Positions 42,002 to 51,711 of a stretch of 64,000 bases of DNA are shown here, piece by piece. Source of the stretch: AB-137-C09 sp964645625 (GTDB lineage Bacteria; Pseudomonadota; Zetaproteobacteria; Mariprofundales; Mariprofundaceae); assembly GCA_964645625.1 (NCBI GenBank), contig CAZYAI010000005.1, positions 1-64,000 on the forward strand, written 5' to 3'. Within the stretch, counting starts at the first letter, position 1; each line of letters begins with the position of its first letter. A model generated the notes under the pieces. It ran no database searches and was not told the DNA's origin. It saw only the letters and a program-made list of their open reading frames with translations. Both the position numbers and the translations under genes were made by a program.

Positions 42002-43093
42002 ATGACGGTGAATTTAGCGATCCTGCCAGGTGATGGCATCGGACCAGAAATTGTTGCAGAAGCAGTGAAGGTTCTGGATGTCTTAAAGGCAGACTTCGCC
42101 TTTGATGTGGCTTATCGTTATGGTGTGATTGGCGGAGCCGCATACGATGCTGAAGGTAACCCTTACCCCGATTCAACCCGCACCTTGGTGCATGACTGTG
42201 ATGCCGTATTACTGGGGGCTGTTGGCGGCCCAAAATGGGAACCGCTGGATAAACCTTTGCGTCCAGAGGCCGGTTTGCTCGCTATTCGCGCTGACCTTGG
42301 TCTATTTGCTAATTATCGTCCTACCAAGGTACATAATCAATTATTAAGTGCCTCAACGCTCAAGCCAGAAGTTGTTGATGGCGTCGATATTATGGTTGTG
42401 CGTGAACTGGTTTCTGGTATCTACTTTGGCCAACCTCGCGGTGTAGAAGATCTGCCTGATGGTCAAAAACGTGGTTACAACACCTTGGAATACACCACTT
42501 CACAGATTGAGCGCATCGCCCGCAAAGCCTTTGAAGCTGCGCGTTTACGTCGTGGTCGGGTATGCAGTATCGATAAAGCGAATGTGCTAGAGGCAACCGA
42601 ATACTGGCGCTCTGTCGTCACCGAATTGCATGCGAAAGAATATTCAGACGTACACTTATCACACATGTATGTCGATAACGCAGCCATGCAGTTGATTCGT
42701 AACCCTAAGCAATTCGATGTTATTGTAACGACCAATTTGTTTGGTGATATTTTATCTGACGAAGCATCCATGTTGACAGGCTCCATTGGCATGCTGCCAT
42801 CGGCTTCAATTGGTGAAGCATTTGCCATGTATGAACCGATTCATGGTTCCGCCCCTGATATTGCTGGCGAAGATAAAGCAAACCCACTGGCGACGATTTT
42901 GTCGGTGGCGATGATGTTGCGCTACACCTTAAATCGTGAAGATTTAGCCAGCCGTGTTGAAGCAGCAGTGGAACAGGTGTTAGACAACGGTTTGCGCACC
43001 GCAGATTTGTCTGCCACGAGCGAAGAATCAGTATCTTGCTCGGCAATGGGTACGGCTGTCTGCCAAGCATTGCGCGAAGGTAAAACATCATGA
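42002..43093 (+). CDS. leuB: 3-isopropylmalate dehydrogenase
   Basis: A 363-residue NAD-dependent beta-decarboxylating dehydrogenase of leucine synthesis. Motifs: LPGDGIGPEIV, the LRADLGLFANYRP-like segment (here IRADLGLFANYRP), VRELVSGIYFGQPRG, and NLFGDILSDEASMLTGSIGMLPSAS near the catalytic Asp residues. It overlaps asd by 4 bp (ATGA). leuCD are not in the window. Confidence 0.98.
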   Translation: MTVNLAILPGDGIGPEIVAEAVKVLDVLKADFAFDVAYRYGVIGGAAYDAEGNPYPDSTRTLVHDCDAVLLGAVGGPKWEPLDKPLRPEAGLLAIRADLGLFANYRPTKVHNQLLSASTLKPEVVDGVDIMVVRELVSGIYFGQPRGVEDLPDGQKRGYNTLEYTTSQIERIARKAFEAARLRRGRVCSIDKANVLEATEYWRSVVTELHAKEYSDVHLSHMYVDNAAMQLIRNPKQFDVIVTTNLFGDILSDEASMLTGSIGMLPSASIGEAFAMYEPIHGSAPDIAGEDKANPLATILSVAMMLRYTLNREDLASRVEAAVEQVLDNGLRTADLSATSEESVSCSAMGTAVCQALREGKTS

Positions 43094-44127
43094 CAGAACC
43101 TTTTGTAACACAAAAAGAAGCGGGCTACCGCGTTGCCGTTGTTGGTGCTACGGGCGCGGTGGGTGAAACCATGCTGGAAATTTTGGCAGAACGGAACTTC
43201 CCCGTTGCCGAATTGATTCCTTTGGCATCCAGTCGCAGTGCGGGTAGCACGGTGGAGTTCGCAGGTGATGAATATGTCGTGCAAGACCTCGCTACCTTTG
43301 ATCCTACAGGGGTAGATATCGCCCTGTTTTCTGCTGGCGGTGACACCTCGTTGGAGTATGCACCACGTTTTGCTGAGGCTGGTTGTTATGTCGTGGATAA
43401 TTCCAGTGCTTGGCGCATGCATGATGATATTGCCTTGGTGGTGCCAGAAGTAAACCCTGATGCCTTGCATATGGCACGGGCAAATCGCATCATCGCCAAC
43501 CCGAATTGCTCCACCATTCAGATGGTGGTGGCACTTAAGCCATTGCATGATGCTGTGCCAATTGAACGCGTAGTGGTTTCGACCTATCAAGCAGTATCAG
43601 GCGCAGGCCGCAAGGCAATGGACGAACTGGCAGACCAAACACGGCATCTGTTAAATGGTCAAGCGTATGATGTGGATGTTTTCCCTGCGCGCATTGCGTT
43701 TAATGTGATTCCTCAAATTGATAGCTTCTTGGATGATGGATACACCAAAGAAGAGCGCAAAATGATGGAGGAAACACGCAAAATTATGGGCGCAGATATA
43801 GCGGTAACAGCAACAACGGTGCGGGTGCCTGTTTTTTATGGTCATTCAGAATCAGTTAACGTAACGTTTGCCGCTGCTATGGATGCTGACACAGCGCGCG
43901 ACTTGCTAGCGGAGGCTGAAGGTATCTGTGTGGTAGATGACCCAAGCAATGAAGATTACCCTTTAGCTTCAGAAGCTGCGGGTAGTGATCCAGTCTGGGT
44001 TGGACGTATTCGCAATGACAATTCCTTTAGGAATTCCTTGCACTTATGGGTCGTGGCTGATAATGTACGTAAAGGTGCGGCTCTAAATGCTGTACAAATA
44101 GCGGAATTATTGGTTTCACAGTCGTAA
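43090..44127 (+). CDS. asd: Aspartate-semialdehyde dehydrogenase
   Basis: A 345-residue enzyme that reduces aspartyl phosphate for lysine, methionine, threonine and cell-wall precursor synthesis. The N-terminal NADP motif is GATGAVGETMLE, the catalytic Cys lies in NPNCSTIQMV, and the His region is VPVFYGHSES. It is coupled to leuB by an overlapping ATGA, in the leuB-asd-fimV order known from gammaproteobacteria. Confidence 0.98.
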   Translation: MTEPFVTQKEAGYRVAVVGATGAVGETMLEILAERNFPVAELIPLASSRSAGSTVEFAGDEYVVQDLATFDPTGVDIALFSAGGDTSLEYAPRFAEAGCYVVDNSSAWRMHDDIALVVPEVNPDALHMARANRIIANPNCSTIQMVVALKPLHDAVPIERVVVSTYQAVSGAGRKAMDELADQTRHLLNGQAYDVDVFPARIAFNVIPQIDSFLDDGYTKEERKMMEETRKIMGADIAVTATTVRVPVFYGHSESVNVTFAAAMDADTARDLLAEAEGICVVDDPSNEDYPLASEAAGSDPVWVGRIRNDNSFRNSLHLWVVADNVRKGAALNAVQIAELLVSQS

Positions 44128-44174
44128 ATCATCTGGTGTGGAAGGCACTGGCACTTAGCCGAAGGGAGGCAGGT

Positions 44175-47100
44175 ATGACACGTAAATTCTTGTTGGTTTT
44201 TTATGCACTTACATTCTTTGTAACAATGGGCGTGGGGACTGCTCAGGCAGTTTCTGTTGGCAAAATTGAAGTCGCTAGCCACTTGAGTGAACCTTTTTAT
44301 GCCGAGGTTCCGCTGCTGCTGGAAAACGACGAAATCGTGTCTAACGTGTCGGTGGATGTAGCAGGCGGTGACGACTACCGCATGCTCGAAGTGTACCGCG
44401 ATCCTGTACTCAAACAGATCAAAACATGGTTGAAAACTGATAAACGTGGCACGCGCGTAGAAATCAACTCCAACAGCAATATTGAAACACCATTTTTCAA
44501 CTTGGTGTTGAAAGTGCGTTATAACAGTGCCACCCACTTCAAAAAGTACGTGGTGTTCCTTGAGCTTCCCGCCGCTTCAAAAACACCCCGTGTAGCTGAT
44601 ATTAGTCGCAATAAAACAGCAACTACCGCTGCTCCTTCCGCAGCATTAACATCTGGACAAACGCCTGCCGCCACAGCTACGCCCTCTGGGAAAGCAGCAC
44701 CTTCCATGAATGCGAAAAGCACGGCGATGAAAGCAGTGCGCCAAGACCCTTCGGCAGCGCGCGCGCAGGGCTGGGCACGTACAGCACGTTATGGTCCTAT
44801 GGTTCGTGGCGACACGATTACCACCGTAGCGCAACGTTTGCGTATTGATGATACATTCACCAATGCCCAAGTGATGATCGCTTTGTTTGAAAAGAACAAA
44901 GATAAATTTGGTGAAGGTAACATCAACCTCATCAAAGCTGGCACCTTCCTTGATGTTCCCAGTGCAGAAGAGGTATCGCGCCATTCGCCATCAGAAGCCA
45001 GCAAAATATTGGTCTCTCAAAACGTTCAATGGAAGAAACTGGTTAAACAGCCTAAATATGCTGATATAGCAAAAGCACAGAAAAACCGTTATCGCCCCCA
45101 TGTACGTTTAGGCAAAGGTGCGACGGGTGTCGCAGCTAAGCCGATGAAAACTTCCAAGCAAGAACATGCTAAAGCAAGTGCTAAGCCAGCAACGACGAGT
45201 AAAACACCAGCAGCTAAGCCTGCTGCCAACAAGGGCGATCAAGGCAAGCCAGCATCAACAGGGGCTGGCAACCAAGCAAATGAGGCTTTAGCCTTAGAGA
45301 ACAAACAATTAAAAGAGCAGTTGGCGAACATGGAAAGCCAAATGAAAACAGCACAGAGTGCTGAGTTAGCTGCGCTTGAGGCGAGAAATAAGAAGCTGGA
45401 GCTACAAATTGTACGTTTGCAAGCACAGCTGGATAAGGTTAATAAAGGTGGTGTCACTGCCAACCAAGCTGTTGCAAAACCAGCAGCACCTGTAGCGAAT
45501 AAACCTGCCCCTGCAGAAAAACCTGCGGTAACAGAAAAACCCGCTGCAACGGAAAAACCAGCGGCAAGTGTCAATGGACCTGCGCCAGCAGTCGCTCCAG
45601 CTAAGACCGACGCTCCTAAGCCAGCGGCAAAACCCGCTGAGAAACCTGCAACAACCAACAATACACCTGCTGCAGAAGCTGAGGACGATGGTGAACCTGC
45701 ATTAGTGTTTGGCTTCCCATTATTGTGGGTGATTGGTGCGATTGTGTTGTTACTCTTGCTCGTGGTGTTGGTATTAATCTTATTGCGCAAACGTAGTGCT
45801 GCCAAGGCCGTTGCTGTAACCGCTGCTGCAGGTGCAGCAGTCGCTGGCGGTGCCGCTGTGGCAGCAGCAGATGAAGAAGAAACAAACGACTCTTTTGGTC
45901 TAAACTCAGATGAATTTGATGCCTCAGAAATGGAAGCGGCTGAGCTATTGGCTTCTGCTGACGCTTCTAAGAGCAATGCTGAGGAGGACTTCTCTCAAAC
46001 CATTGGTGGTAGACGCAGCAAGGTTGATTTGCCTGTAGAGCAGATTCCTGCACTGACTGATGAAGACACTTCTGAATTCGATGCTTTTGTGGAGAAAGAC
46101 GAAGCACCATCTCCTGATGTTGACTACCTGACTGAAGCGGATGTTTACCTACGTTATGGTATGGAAGACGAAGCAGAAGAACAAGTCGGCATGGCTTTGA
46201 AACTGAATAAATCAGATCCTCAAGCGCACATTAAAATGTTGCAAATTCGCCATGCTAAGGGTGAACAGTCTGGCATTGATGATGCTGTTGCACAGGCACG
46301 CTCTGCATTGTCAGGTGATGATTTAAGCAGCTTTGAGGCAGAAGTTGGTGATTTAGGTATTGATGCATCTGGGGTAAAAGCAGCCATCGGCAGTGAAAAG
46401 ACCTTAGAGATTGATGAAGATGCCGATGTATCCGCTTTGGATAGCAGCATGAGCTTAGGTGAAATGGAATCCACCGCTGAAGTAGATATGGGTGAATTAC
46501 GCTCTGGCAACAGCGGCGGCGACATGGATTTTGATATTGGCGATATTGATCTGGGGTCTGTTGGTACGGATGCTGCGATGGCAGCAGCAGCAAGTGCAGG
46601 AACTTCTGACGACCTTGATTTTGATTTAGGCGACATTGATCTATCTTCTGTCGATAGTGGTAGCTCCTCCTCCTCCAGCTCCATGACTGAGGATGATAGT
46701 GATTTGGATTTTGACTTAGGCGATATGGATTTGTCCTCCGTCTCTGATGATGCATCAGATGCAAAACCAACACACGCCATGCCAGATGCAGATAACGACC
46801 TCGACTTTGACTTAGGGGATATGGATCTATCCTCAGTCACTAGCGGGACTGATTCAAAACCTGCGGCACCTGAGGTCGCCAGTGAACTTGATTTTGACAT
46901 GGATAGTTTGGATATGTCAGGGCTTGACGATGACGATACAGGACTGGCATCGATGTCAATGGATGCAGCATCAGCGGAAGACGGTACATCTGATGGCTTG
47001 GATTTTGATTTCGGCGATATGAGCATGGATGATGACACATCGGTGGATGCATCCGATGTGTTACCAAAGACCAGCGATGCATCGGATGATGCGATGGACT

Positions 47101-47747
47101 TTGACTTCAATATGGATGATATATCCTTCGATGATGATGGTGACGATAATAAAAACGCCAGCTTAGACCTTGGCTCTAACGACTTAGACGATGATTTGGC
47201 GATGCTGGATATGAGCTTTGATGATGTACCAGCCTCTTTGGATGATGCTGAGGCAGATAATCAAAGTGATGAAACCATCATTACTGATTTTAGCACTGGC
47301 TCAGATGCATCGGACGACTCTGATTTTGAATCCTTAGATTTTATTAGCACGGTCACGATGGAAACCAGTAAACAATCTTCCATGCCTGTTGATTTAGGTG
47401 GGTCTGATATCGAAAGCTCTTTAGATAGCATGAGCTTGATGGTGGATGATATCACCCCTGCTTTACAATCGATGGAAACAGAAACGGAAGATGATGATGA
47501 ACTGACTAAAACACTGAGCACTATGTCCATGTTGGTGGATGATATGGACACCAGTGAGATCACCATTGATATGGATGATGACGACAGCGGTAATGATGCT
47601 TTGGATTTATCCCTGTCCACTGGTGACTTAGATGTATCATTGCAAAACCGTTCTCCTTTAGATGGTGATGTGGAACCTGATTTAAGTGGTTTGCTCGGTG
47701 AGTTAGAAGAGATTACGGGACTGAATGATGTTCCCTCTAAGTCGTGA
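44175..47747 (+). CDS. fimV: FimV-like peptidoglycan-binding polar hub protein
   Basis: A 1190-residue FimV-type protein. A signal peptide (1-25, cut after TAQA) is followed by the FimV N-terminal domain (about 26-140). Then come a LysM-like segment (about 205-262; VRGDTITTVAQRL), a Lys/Ala/Pro-rich linker, a coiled coil (about 374-425) and one TM helix (about 511-537). The acidic cytoplasmic tail has a TPR-like FimV motif (about 652-680; EADVYLRYGMEDEAEEQVG) and seven DFDLGD-type repeats (about 783-985). In related bacteria FimV organises polar pili and signalling. The ATG at 44175 follows GGGAGG. Confidence 0.92.
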   Translation: MTRKFLLVFYALTFFVTMGVGTAQAVSVGKIEVASHLSEPFYAEVPLLLENDEIVSNVSVDVAGGDDYRMLEVYRDPVLKQIKTWLKTDKRGTRVEINSNSNIETPFFNLVLKVRYNSATHFKKYVVFLELPAASKTPRVADISRNKTATTAAPSAALTSGQTPAATATPSGKAAPSMNAKSTAMKAVRQDPSAARAQGWARTARYGPMVRGDTITTVAQRLRIDDTFTNAQVMIALFEKNKDKFGEGNINLIKAGTFLDVPSAEEVSRHSPSEASKILVSQNVQWKKLVKQPKYADIAKAQKNRYRPHVRLGKGATGVAAKPMKTSKQEHAKASAKPATTSKTPAAKPAANKGDQGKPASTGAGNQANEALALENKQLKEQLANMESQMKTAQSAELAALEARNKKLELQIVRLQAQLDKVNKGGVTANQAVAKPAAPVANKPAPAEKPAVTEKPAATEKPAASVNGPAPAVAPAKTDAPKPAAKPAEKPATTNNTPAAEAEDDGEPALVFGFPLLWVIGAIVLLLLLVVLVLILLRKRSAAKAVAVTAAAGAAVAGGAAVAAADEEETNDSFGLNSDEFDASEMEAAELLASADASKSNAEEDFSQTIGGRRSKVDLPVEQIPALTDEDTSEFDAFVEKDEAPSPDVDYLTEADVYLRYGMEDEAEEQVGMALKLNKSDPQAHIKMLQIRHAKGEQSGIDDAVAQARSALSGDDLSSFEAEVGDLGIDASGVKAAIGSEKTLEIDEDADVSALDSSMSLGEMESTAEVDMGELRSGNSGGDMDFDIGDIDLGSVGTDAAMAAAASAGTSDDLDFDLGDIDLSSVDSGSSSSSSSMTEDDSDLDFDLGDMDLSSVSDDASDAKPTHAMPDADNDLDFDLGDMDLSSVTSGTDSKPAAPEVASELDFDMDSLDMSGLDDDDTGLASMSMDAASAEDGTSDGLDFDFGDMSMDDDTSVDASDVLPKTSDASDDAMDFDFNMDDISFDDDGDDNKNASLDLGSNDLDDDLAMLDMSFDDVPASLDDAEADNQSDETIITDFSTGSDASDDSDFESLDFISTVTMETSKQSSMPVDLGGSDIESSLDSMSLMVDDITPALQSMETETEDDDELTKTLSTMSMLVDDMDTSEITIDMDDDDSGNDALDLSLSTGDLDVSLQNRSPLDGDVEPDLSGLLGELEEITGLNDVPSKS

Positions 47748-47801
47748 TATTTATCTGACTTGATGGAATAGTTGATCCATACAACGCACTGTTAAGTGAA
47801 C

Positions 47802-47842
47802 AAAAAAAGCCAGCCTTTTCGACCAAAAGGCTGGCTTTTTTA
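47802..47842 (+). terminator. Intrinsic terminator after fimV
   Basis: Long stem AAAAAAGCCAGCCTTTT with AAAAGGCTGGCTTTTTT and a 5-nt loop (cgacc). It is likely bidirectional. The remaining gap to 48142 holds only the palindromic repeat at 47905. Confidence 0.92.
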
Positions 47843-47904
47843 TGGTTGGTGAAAGATGCTTTATTTACCACGAAAGACACGAAATGCAATATAGATATAC
47901 GTGA

Positions 47905-48007
47905 CATCGTAGGTTGGGTTGAGGCACGAAACCCAACTTTAAAACAATCATACGCTATTTAGTTAGACGTGCTCCTTTGTTGGGTTTCGTGCCTCAACCC
48001 AACCTAC
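47905..48007. repeat. GTAGGTTGGG-type palindromic repeat, copy 2
   Basis: Near-perfect arms gtaggttgggttgaggcacg and cgtgcctcaacccaacctac enclose a 55-60 nt centre with smaller inverted arms acgaaacccaac and gttgggtttcgt. It matches copy 1 at 38656, including the outer gtgacatcgtag. Confidence 0.92.
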
Positions 48008-48142
48008 ATTATGGTATTGTAGTGTACATGCATCCCGCCGTAAAAAGGAAGCCTGGATCACTTCTAGCTCCAACGCAGCTTTGAATGTGTAAACTACTTT
48101 TTACGGTTGGTGAAGGATGCCAAAACAAACAACGGAGATGGT

Positions 48143-49438
48143 ATGGCAATAGCGAAGGCGCAGGCCTGTGTGTTGGGAGTCTTGGATAATGGCTGGGAGG
48201 GCTTAGCTCCTTGGCAGCAACAAATCGTAGCACATGCCGAGGTGGTGATTGCAGGTCATCGCATCTTAGCAATGTTCCGTGACCATTGCCCAGCGACTAC
48301 CATATACCATGATTTAACAGGTCACTTAAATGATGTTCCCCGCTGGATTGAAACTGCGCTGGCACATAAACAACAAGTGGTGGTGCTCGCTACAGGTGAT
48401 CCATTATGCCATGGTATTGGCTCCTATTTAGCCAAAAAATTAGGCATGGAACGGCTGCATATCATTCCCCAAGCATCAGCACTGCAATGGGCATGCGCTC
48501 GGTTCGGCATCGCATGGCAAAATGCCACCATTTGTTCTATTCATCGCCAAGATACAGGGGAATGGGATGGGCAACGAAGCCCCAATCATGGTATGTATCC
48601 GCTGTTTCGCGCCTGTTGCCAAGATGATACCATCGTCGTGTTTACCAGCCCCCAAAACTCACCAGCACGCATTGCGCGGATGTTGTTGACCGAGGGACTG
48701 GATGATTGCTTTGATATGCGGGTGGCAGAATCCTTGTTGCAGCCTGATGAACAACTGATTCAAGGTTTGTCGTGCGCCGAACTGGCAACACGTACGTTTG
48801 CCGACCTCAATATGGTTGTACTACAGCGCACCACGCCATTGTCAGCCGTTGTGCGGTTTGGTTTGGATGACAGCAGTTTTACCCAACGCAAACCCGAAAA
48901 AGGCTTGATTACCAAGCGAGAAGTACGCGCCGTTTCTTTAGCGATGATGCAACTTCAGGCGCAACATACGGTATGGGATATTGGTGCGGGTTCGGGTGCT
49001 GTTGGTTTAGAAGCCGCCCGTTTATGCCCCGATGGTTGGGTCTATGCGATAGAGAAAAATCATGCTGACGTGACGATTGCCGAACAAAACAGACAACGCA
49101 TGGGCATACACCATTACACCTTGGTACATGGCAAAGCCCCTGATGGTATAGAAGCATGGCCTGACCCTGATGCTGTTTTTATTGGTGGTTCTGGTGGTGA
49201 GTTGGCGGACTTAATTCGTTTGATTGTAGCGCGCTTGAAGACGGGCGGACATTTGGTTATGAACTTTGTCACCATTGAAAACCTTGCCACTGCCACGGCG
49301 ACCCTGCAAACCTTGGCGGTGCAATGGCAGGTTACGCAAATGCAGGTATCGCGTAGCAAACCGATTTTACACATGCACCGCATGGCAGCAGAAAACCCCG
49401 TATGGATTGTCACTGTAATAAGTAGGTACACAAAATGA
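48143..49438 (+). CDS. cobL: Precorrin-6Y C5,15-methyltransferase (CbiE-CbiT fusion)
   Basis: A 431-residue bifunctional corrin-ring enzyme. The N-terminal half is CbiE-like (tetrapyrrole methylase fold; VIAGHRILAMF, LATGDPLCHGIGSYL). The C-terminal half is CbiT-like, with the SAM motif VWDIGAGSGAVGLEAA. It methylates C5 and C15 and removes the C12 acetate carboxyl. The ATG at 48143 follows GGAG; upstream frame extension is unlikely. It heads the partial cobalamin cluster. Confidence 0.95.
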   Translation: MAIAKAQACVLGVLDNGWEGLAPWQQQIVAHAEVVIAGHRILAMFRDHCPATTIYHDLTGHLNDVPRWIETALAHKQQVVVLATGDPLCHGIGSYLAKKLGMERLHIIPQASALQWACARFGIAWQNATICSIHRQDTGEWDGQRSPNHGMYPLFRACCQDDTIVVFTSPQNSPARIARMLLTEGLDDCFDMRVAESLLQPDEQLIQGLSCAELATRTFADLNMVVLQRTTPLSAVVRFGLDDSSFTQRKPEKGLITKREVRAVSLAMMQLQAQHTVWDIGAGSGAVGLEAARLCPDGWVYAIEKNHADVTIAEQNRQRMGIHHYTLVHGKAPDGIEAWPDPDAVFIGGSGGELADLIRLIVARLKTGGHLVMNFVTIENLATATATLQTLAVQWQVTQMQVSRSKPILHMHRMAAENPVWIVTVISRYTK

Positions 49439-49500
49439 TTTTAACATTTCTAACTTGCCTATTCACGCGATTTTCTGCGTTACAAAAAAGGTTACGCATT

Positions 49501-49549
49501 AAGGGGCAAGCACACTACCGCGCCTCCGGCTTGCCAATGCGCCCTTTTT
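49501..49549 (+). terminator. Hairpin with T-run between cobL and cobI
   Basis: GGCAAGC (49504-49510) pairs with GCTTGCC (49528-49534); outer AGGG pairs with CCCT after an internal loop, followed by TTTTTTG. It lies 62 bp after cobL, so cobI-cbiG-cobE may have their own promoter. No cobalamin riboswitch was recognised in this gap. Confidence 0.55.
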
Positions 49550-49634
49550 TGTGCCTTAAATATCGCGAAATATTCGGCGCGATCAATGTTAAAATAATTC
49601 CGCGCACCTACTTAAACACAACAGAAGGTGAAGC

Positions 49635-50411
49635 ATGAGTGATAACACAGGGCGTTTGATCGCCGCCTCTTTAGGGCCTGGTGATGAAGGTTTGATTACG
49701 CGCAAAGCATGGCAAGCCTTACAATCGGATGCCTTATGGTGCTACCCCGTGCGCCGTAAGGGCGGTCAAAGTCACGCCCTTGCCATTGTCGAACGCACCG
49801 AGCTTAACACCCCTGATGATGCTTTGCCCTTGGTATTCCCGATGACTCACGATGCCGAAGTGCTAAGCCGCGCATGGGCGCGAGCAGCAGCGCACATTGT
49901 ACCTGTGTTGCAAGCAGGACGCGATGTAGTATTTTTGGTCGAAGGCGATGCATCCACCTTTTCCACCTTCACCTATTTGGCGCGTTTTGTTCAGCATATA
50001 GACGCAAGCATTGTCGTGGAAGTGATTGCGGGTGTTCCTTCATACCACGCCGCCGCAGCCACTGCCGCCATACCTTTGGCCGAAACCGATGATATGGTAG
50101 CGATCGTTCCAGCAGGTTATGGCGTGGCGGAACTGGCGCAGCTATTACCCCATTTTGACACCTTGGTATTACTCAAGGTTAAACCGCTATTGGATGAAAT
50201 AATCCAATGGTTGTGCGACAACAACTTGCTGGAACATACGGTATTTATGGAGAAAGCAGGCGCACCAGAAGAGCGCGTTGTACACTATGTTATGGAATTG
50301 GTCGGCGAAAAAGTGAATTATTTATCGTTAATGTTGGTACGTAACCCCAACCGCCAACGCGGCACGATGATTCGCGGCTGCAAGAAGAAATCGCTAAAGG
50401 ATGGATCATGA
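49635..50411 (+). CDS. cobI: Precorrin-2 C20-methyltransferase
   Basis: A 258-residue tetrapyrrole methylase of the CobI/CbiL type. The N-terminal LGPGDEGLITRKAWQAL (SAM-binding loop), VVFLVEGDASTFSTFTYL and VEVIAGVPSYHAAAA blocks are diagnostic. It adds the C20 methyl to precorrin-2 (or its cobalt form). CbiL versus CobI, which mark the anaerobic and aerobic routes, cannot be told from this gene; the presence of cbiG points to the anaerobic route. It overlaps cbiG by 4 bp. Confidence 0.94.
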   Translation: MSDNTGRLIAASLGPGDEGLITRKAWQALQSDALWCYPVRRKGGQSHALAIVERTELNTPDDALPLVFPMTHDAEVLSRAWARAAAHIVPVLQAGRDVVFLVEGDASTFSTFTYLARFVQHIDASIVVEVIAGVPSYHAAAATAAIPLAETDDMVAIVPAGYGVAELAQLLPHFDTLVLLKVKPLLDEIIQWLCDNNLLEHTVFMEKAGAPEERVVHYVMELVGEKVNYLSLMLVRNPNRQRGTMIRGCKKKSLKDGS

Positions 50412-51151
50412 GTAACATAAAACCATTAGATGGCACGATGGTGCTGGTGGCAATCACCAAACACGGTGCGGCACAAGCTGCGCGATTGGCTCCACTGTTA
50501 CCACAGGCGGTAGTGGTAACTTCACAGAAGTTTGCCGCCGTGTTTGACGCTGTCCCGAATACAGTTAAACCCTATGAGGGCGCGCTGCGGGCGCAAATTC
50601 CTTTGCTGTTTGCTGCTTATGACCAACTGGTATTTTTTGTCTCGTTAGGGGCAGTGGTACGTTTGATTGCACCGCATTTACGCAATAAAGATGAAGACCC
50701 TGGTGTCTTGGTGGTCGATGATGCAGGGCAATATGTGATTCCTGTATTGTCGGGGCATGTCGGCGGTGCCAATGCGTGGGCTGAATATATTGCAGGTCTA
50801 TTGGATGCCGCTGCCGTGTTAACAACGGCATCGGATGTAGGCAAGACGATTCCTGTAGATATTCTCGGACGCGAACTTGGTTGGCGGGTAGAGGCTCCAA
50901 AAATCAATATCACGCGGGTGTCAGCACATGTCGTCAATGAGGAAGCGATTGCCGTGGTTGATGAACGCAAACAGCCACAGCGTGACTGGTGGACACGTCC
51001 TACCCCGCTGCCAGCTAGTATCCACTGTTTTGAACGCTTTGAAGATGTGAACCAAGAAACGTTTGCTGCTGTTTTATGGATTACTGAGCGTGCTATTCCT
51101 GCTGCTATATGGCAACAGTGGCATGAGCGCATGGTCGTGTATCGCCCATGA
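50408..51151 (+). CDS. cbiG: Cobalt-precorrin-5A hydrolase, CbiG N-terminal and central domains
   Basis: A 247-residue CbiG without its C-terminal domain. The signature LSGHVGGANAWAEYIAGLL and the KDEDPGVLVVDDAGQYVIPVLSG stretch match the CbiG core that opens the delta-lactone of cobalt-precorrin-5A. The missing C-terminal domain is encoded as the next gene, overlapping by ATGA. This marks the anaerobic (early cobalt) pathway. Confidence 0.9.
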   Translation: MSNIKPLDGTMVLVAITKHGAAQAARLAPLLPQAVVVTSQKFAAVFDAVPNTVKPYEGALRAQIPLLFAAYDQLVFFVSLGAVVRLIAPHLRNKDEDPGVLVVDDAGQYVIPVLSGHVGGANAWAEYIAGLLDAAAVLTTASDVGKTIPVDILGRELGWRVEAPKINITRVSAHVVNEEAIAVVDERKQPQRDWWTRPTPLPASIHCFERFEDVNQETFAAVLWITERAIPAAIWQQWHERMVVYRP

Positions 51152-51555
51152 AACTGGTGTTGGGTTTAGGCTGTGACAGAGGGGCTAGCGCGCAAGCAAT
51201 CATAAGTGCTATTCGTTTAGCGTTAGCCTCGGTGGATGCCTCGTTGGAGGCGGTGATTGCTGCCGCTTCCATTGATAAAAAGTCTGATGAGTTGGGTTTG
51301 TTGCAAGTTTGCAAACAACATGGCTGGAAGCTTAACTTTTACCCAGCAACGCAACTATGCAAGGTCGCTGTACCCAATCCGTCGGCGGTAGTGATGCGCT
51401 ACATGGGTACACCGTCGGTGGGTGAGGCCGCTGCTATTATATGTGCAAACAGCGATCAACATCATTTAATCGTGGAAAAGTTCAAATACCGCAGCCCCGA
51501 CGATGGCAAACACGTCACTGTGTCAGTATGCGAGGCAGAGACAAAAATATCCTGA
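51148..51555 (+). CDS. cobE: CobE / CbiG C-terminal domain protein
   Basis: A 135-residue stand-alone CobE/CbiG-C domain. The N-terminal LVLGLGCDRGASAQAI and later MGTPSVGEAAAI are the family signatures. Its exact role in corrin synthesis is unclear; it may help the hydrolase or bind intermediates. It overlaps cbiG by 4 bp. It is the last cobalamin gene here: cobJ, cobM, cobH and cbiD are not in the window. Confidence 0.92.
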   Translation: MKLVLGLGCDRGASAQAIISAIRLALASVDASLEAVIAAASIDKKSDELGLLQVCKQHGWKLNFYPATQLCKVAVPNPSAVVMRYMGTPSVGEAAAIICANSDQHHLIVEKFKYRSPDDGKHVTVSVCEAETKIS

Positions 51556-51711
51556 ATTCGGTTTAGAAGTTTAGGATAGTATTGAGAACACCTACCATTA
51601 GGAAAAAGTAACTTCATAATCAATATGTTACACAGGTTATCGATCGATTGAAACTAACTTGCCTCACGCCCCGAGTTTGCAGATCAACTTCAACTGCATT
51701 ACGATTCGTGC

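Noticed and set aside
45239..45976. Long minus-strand open frame in fimV
   Set aside because: Shadow of the Ala/Lys/Pro-rich linker and coiled-coil coding sequence.
49439..49634. Cobalamin riboswitch ahead of cobI
   Set aside because: No B12-box-like conserved core was seen; only a terminator-type hairpin is present.
49435..49638. Small plus-strand open frame between cobL and cobI
   Set aside because: It overlaps a terminator-like hairpin, and its product looks random.
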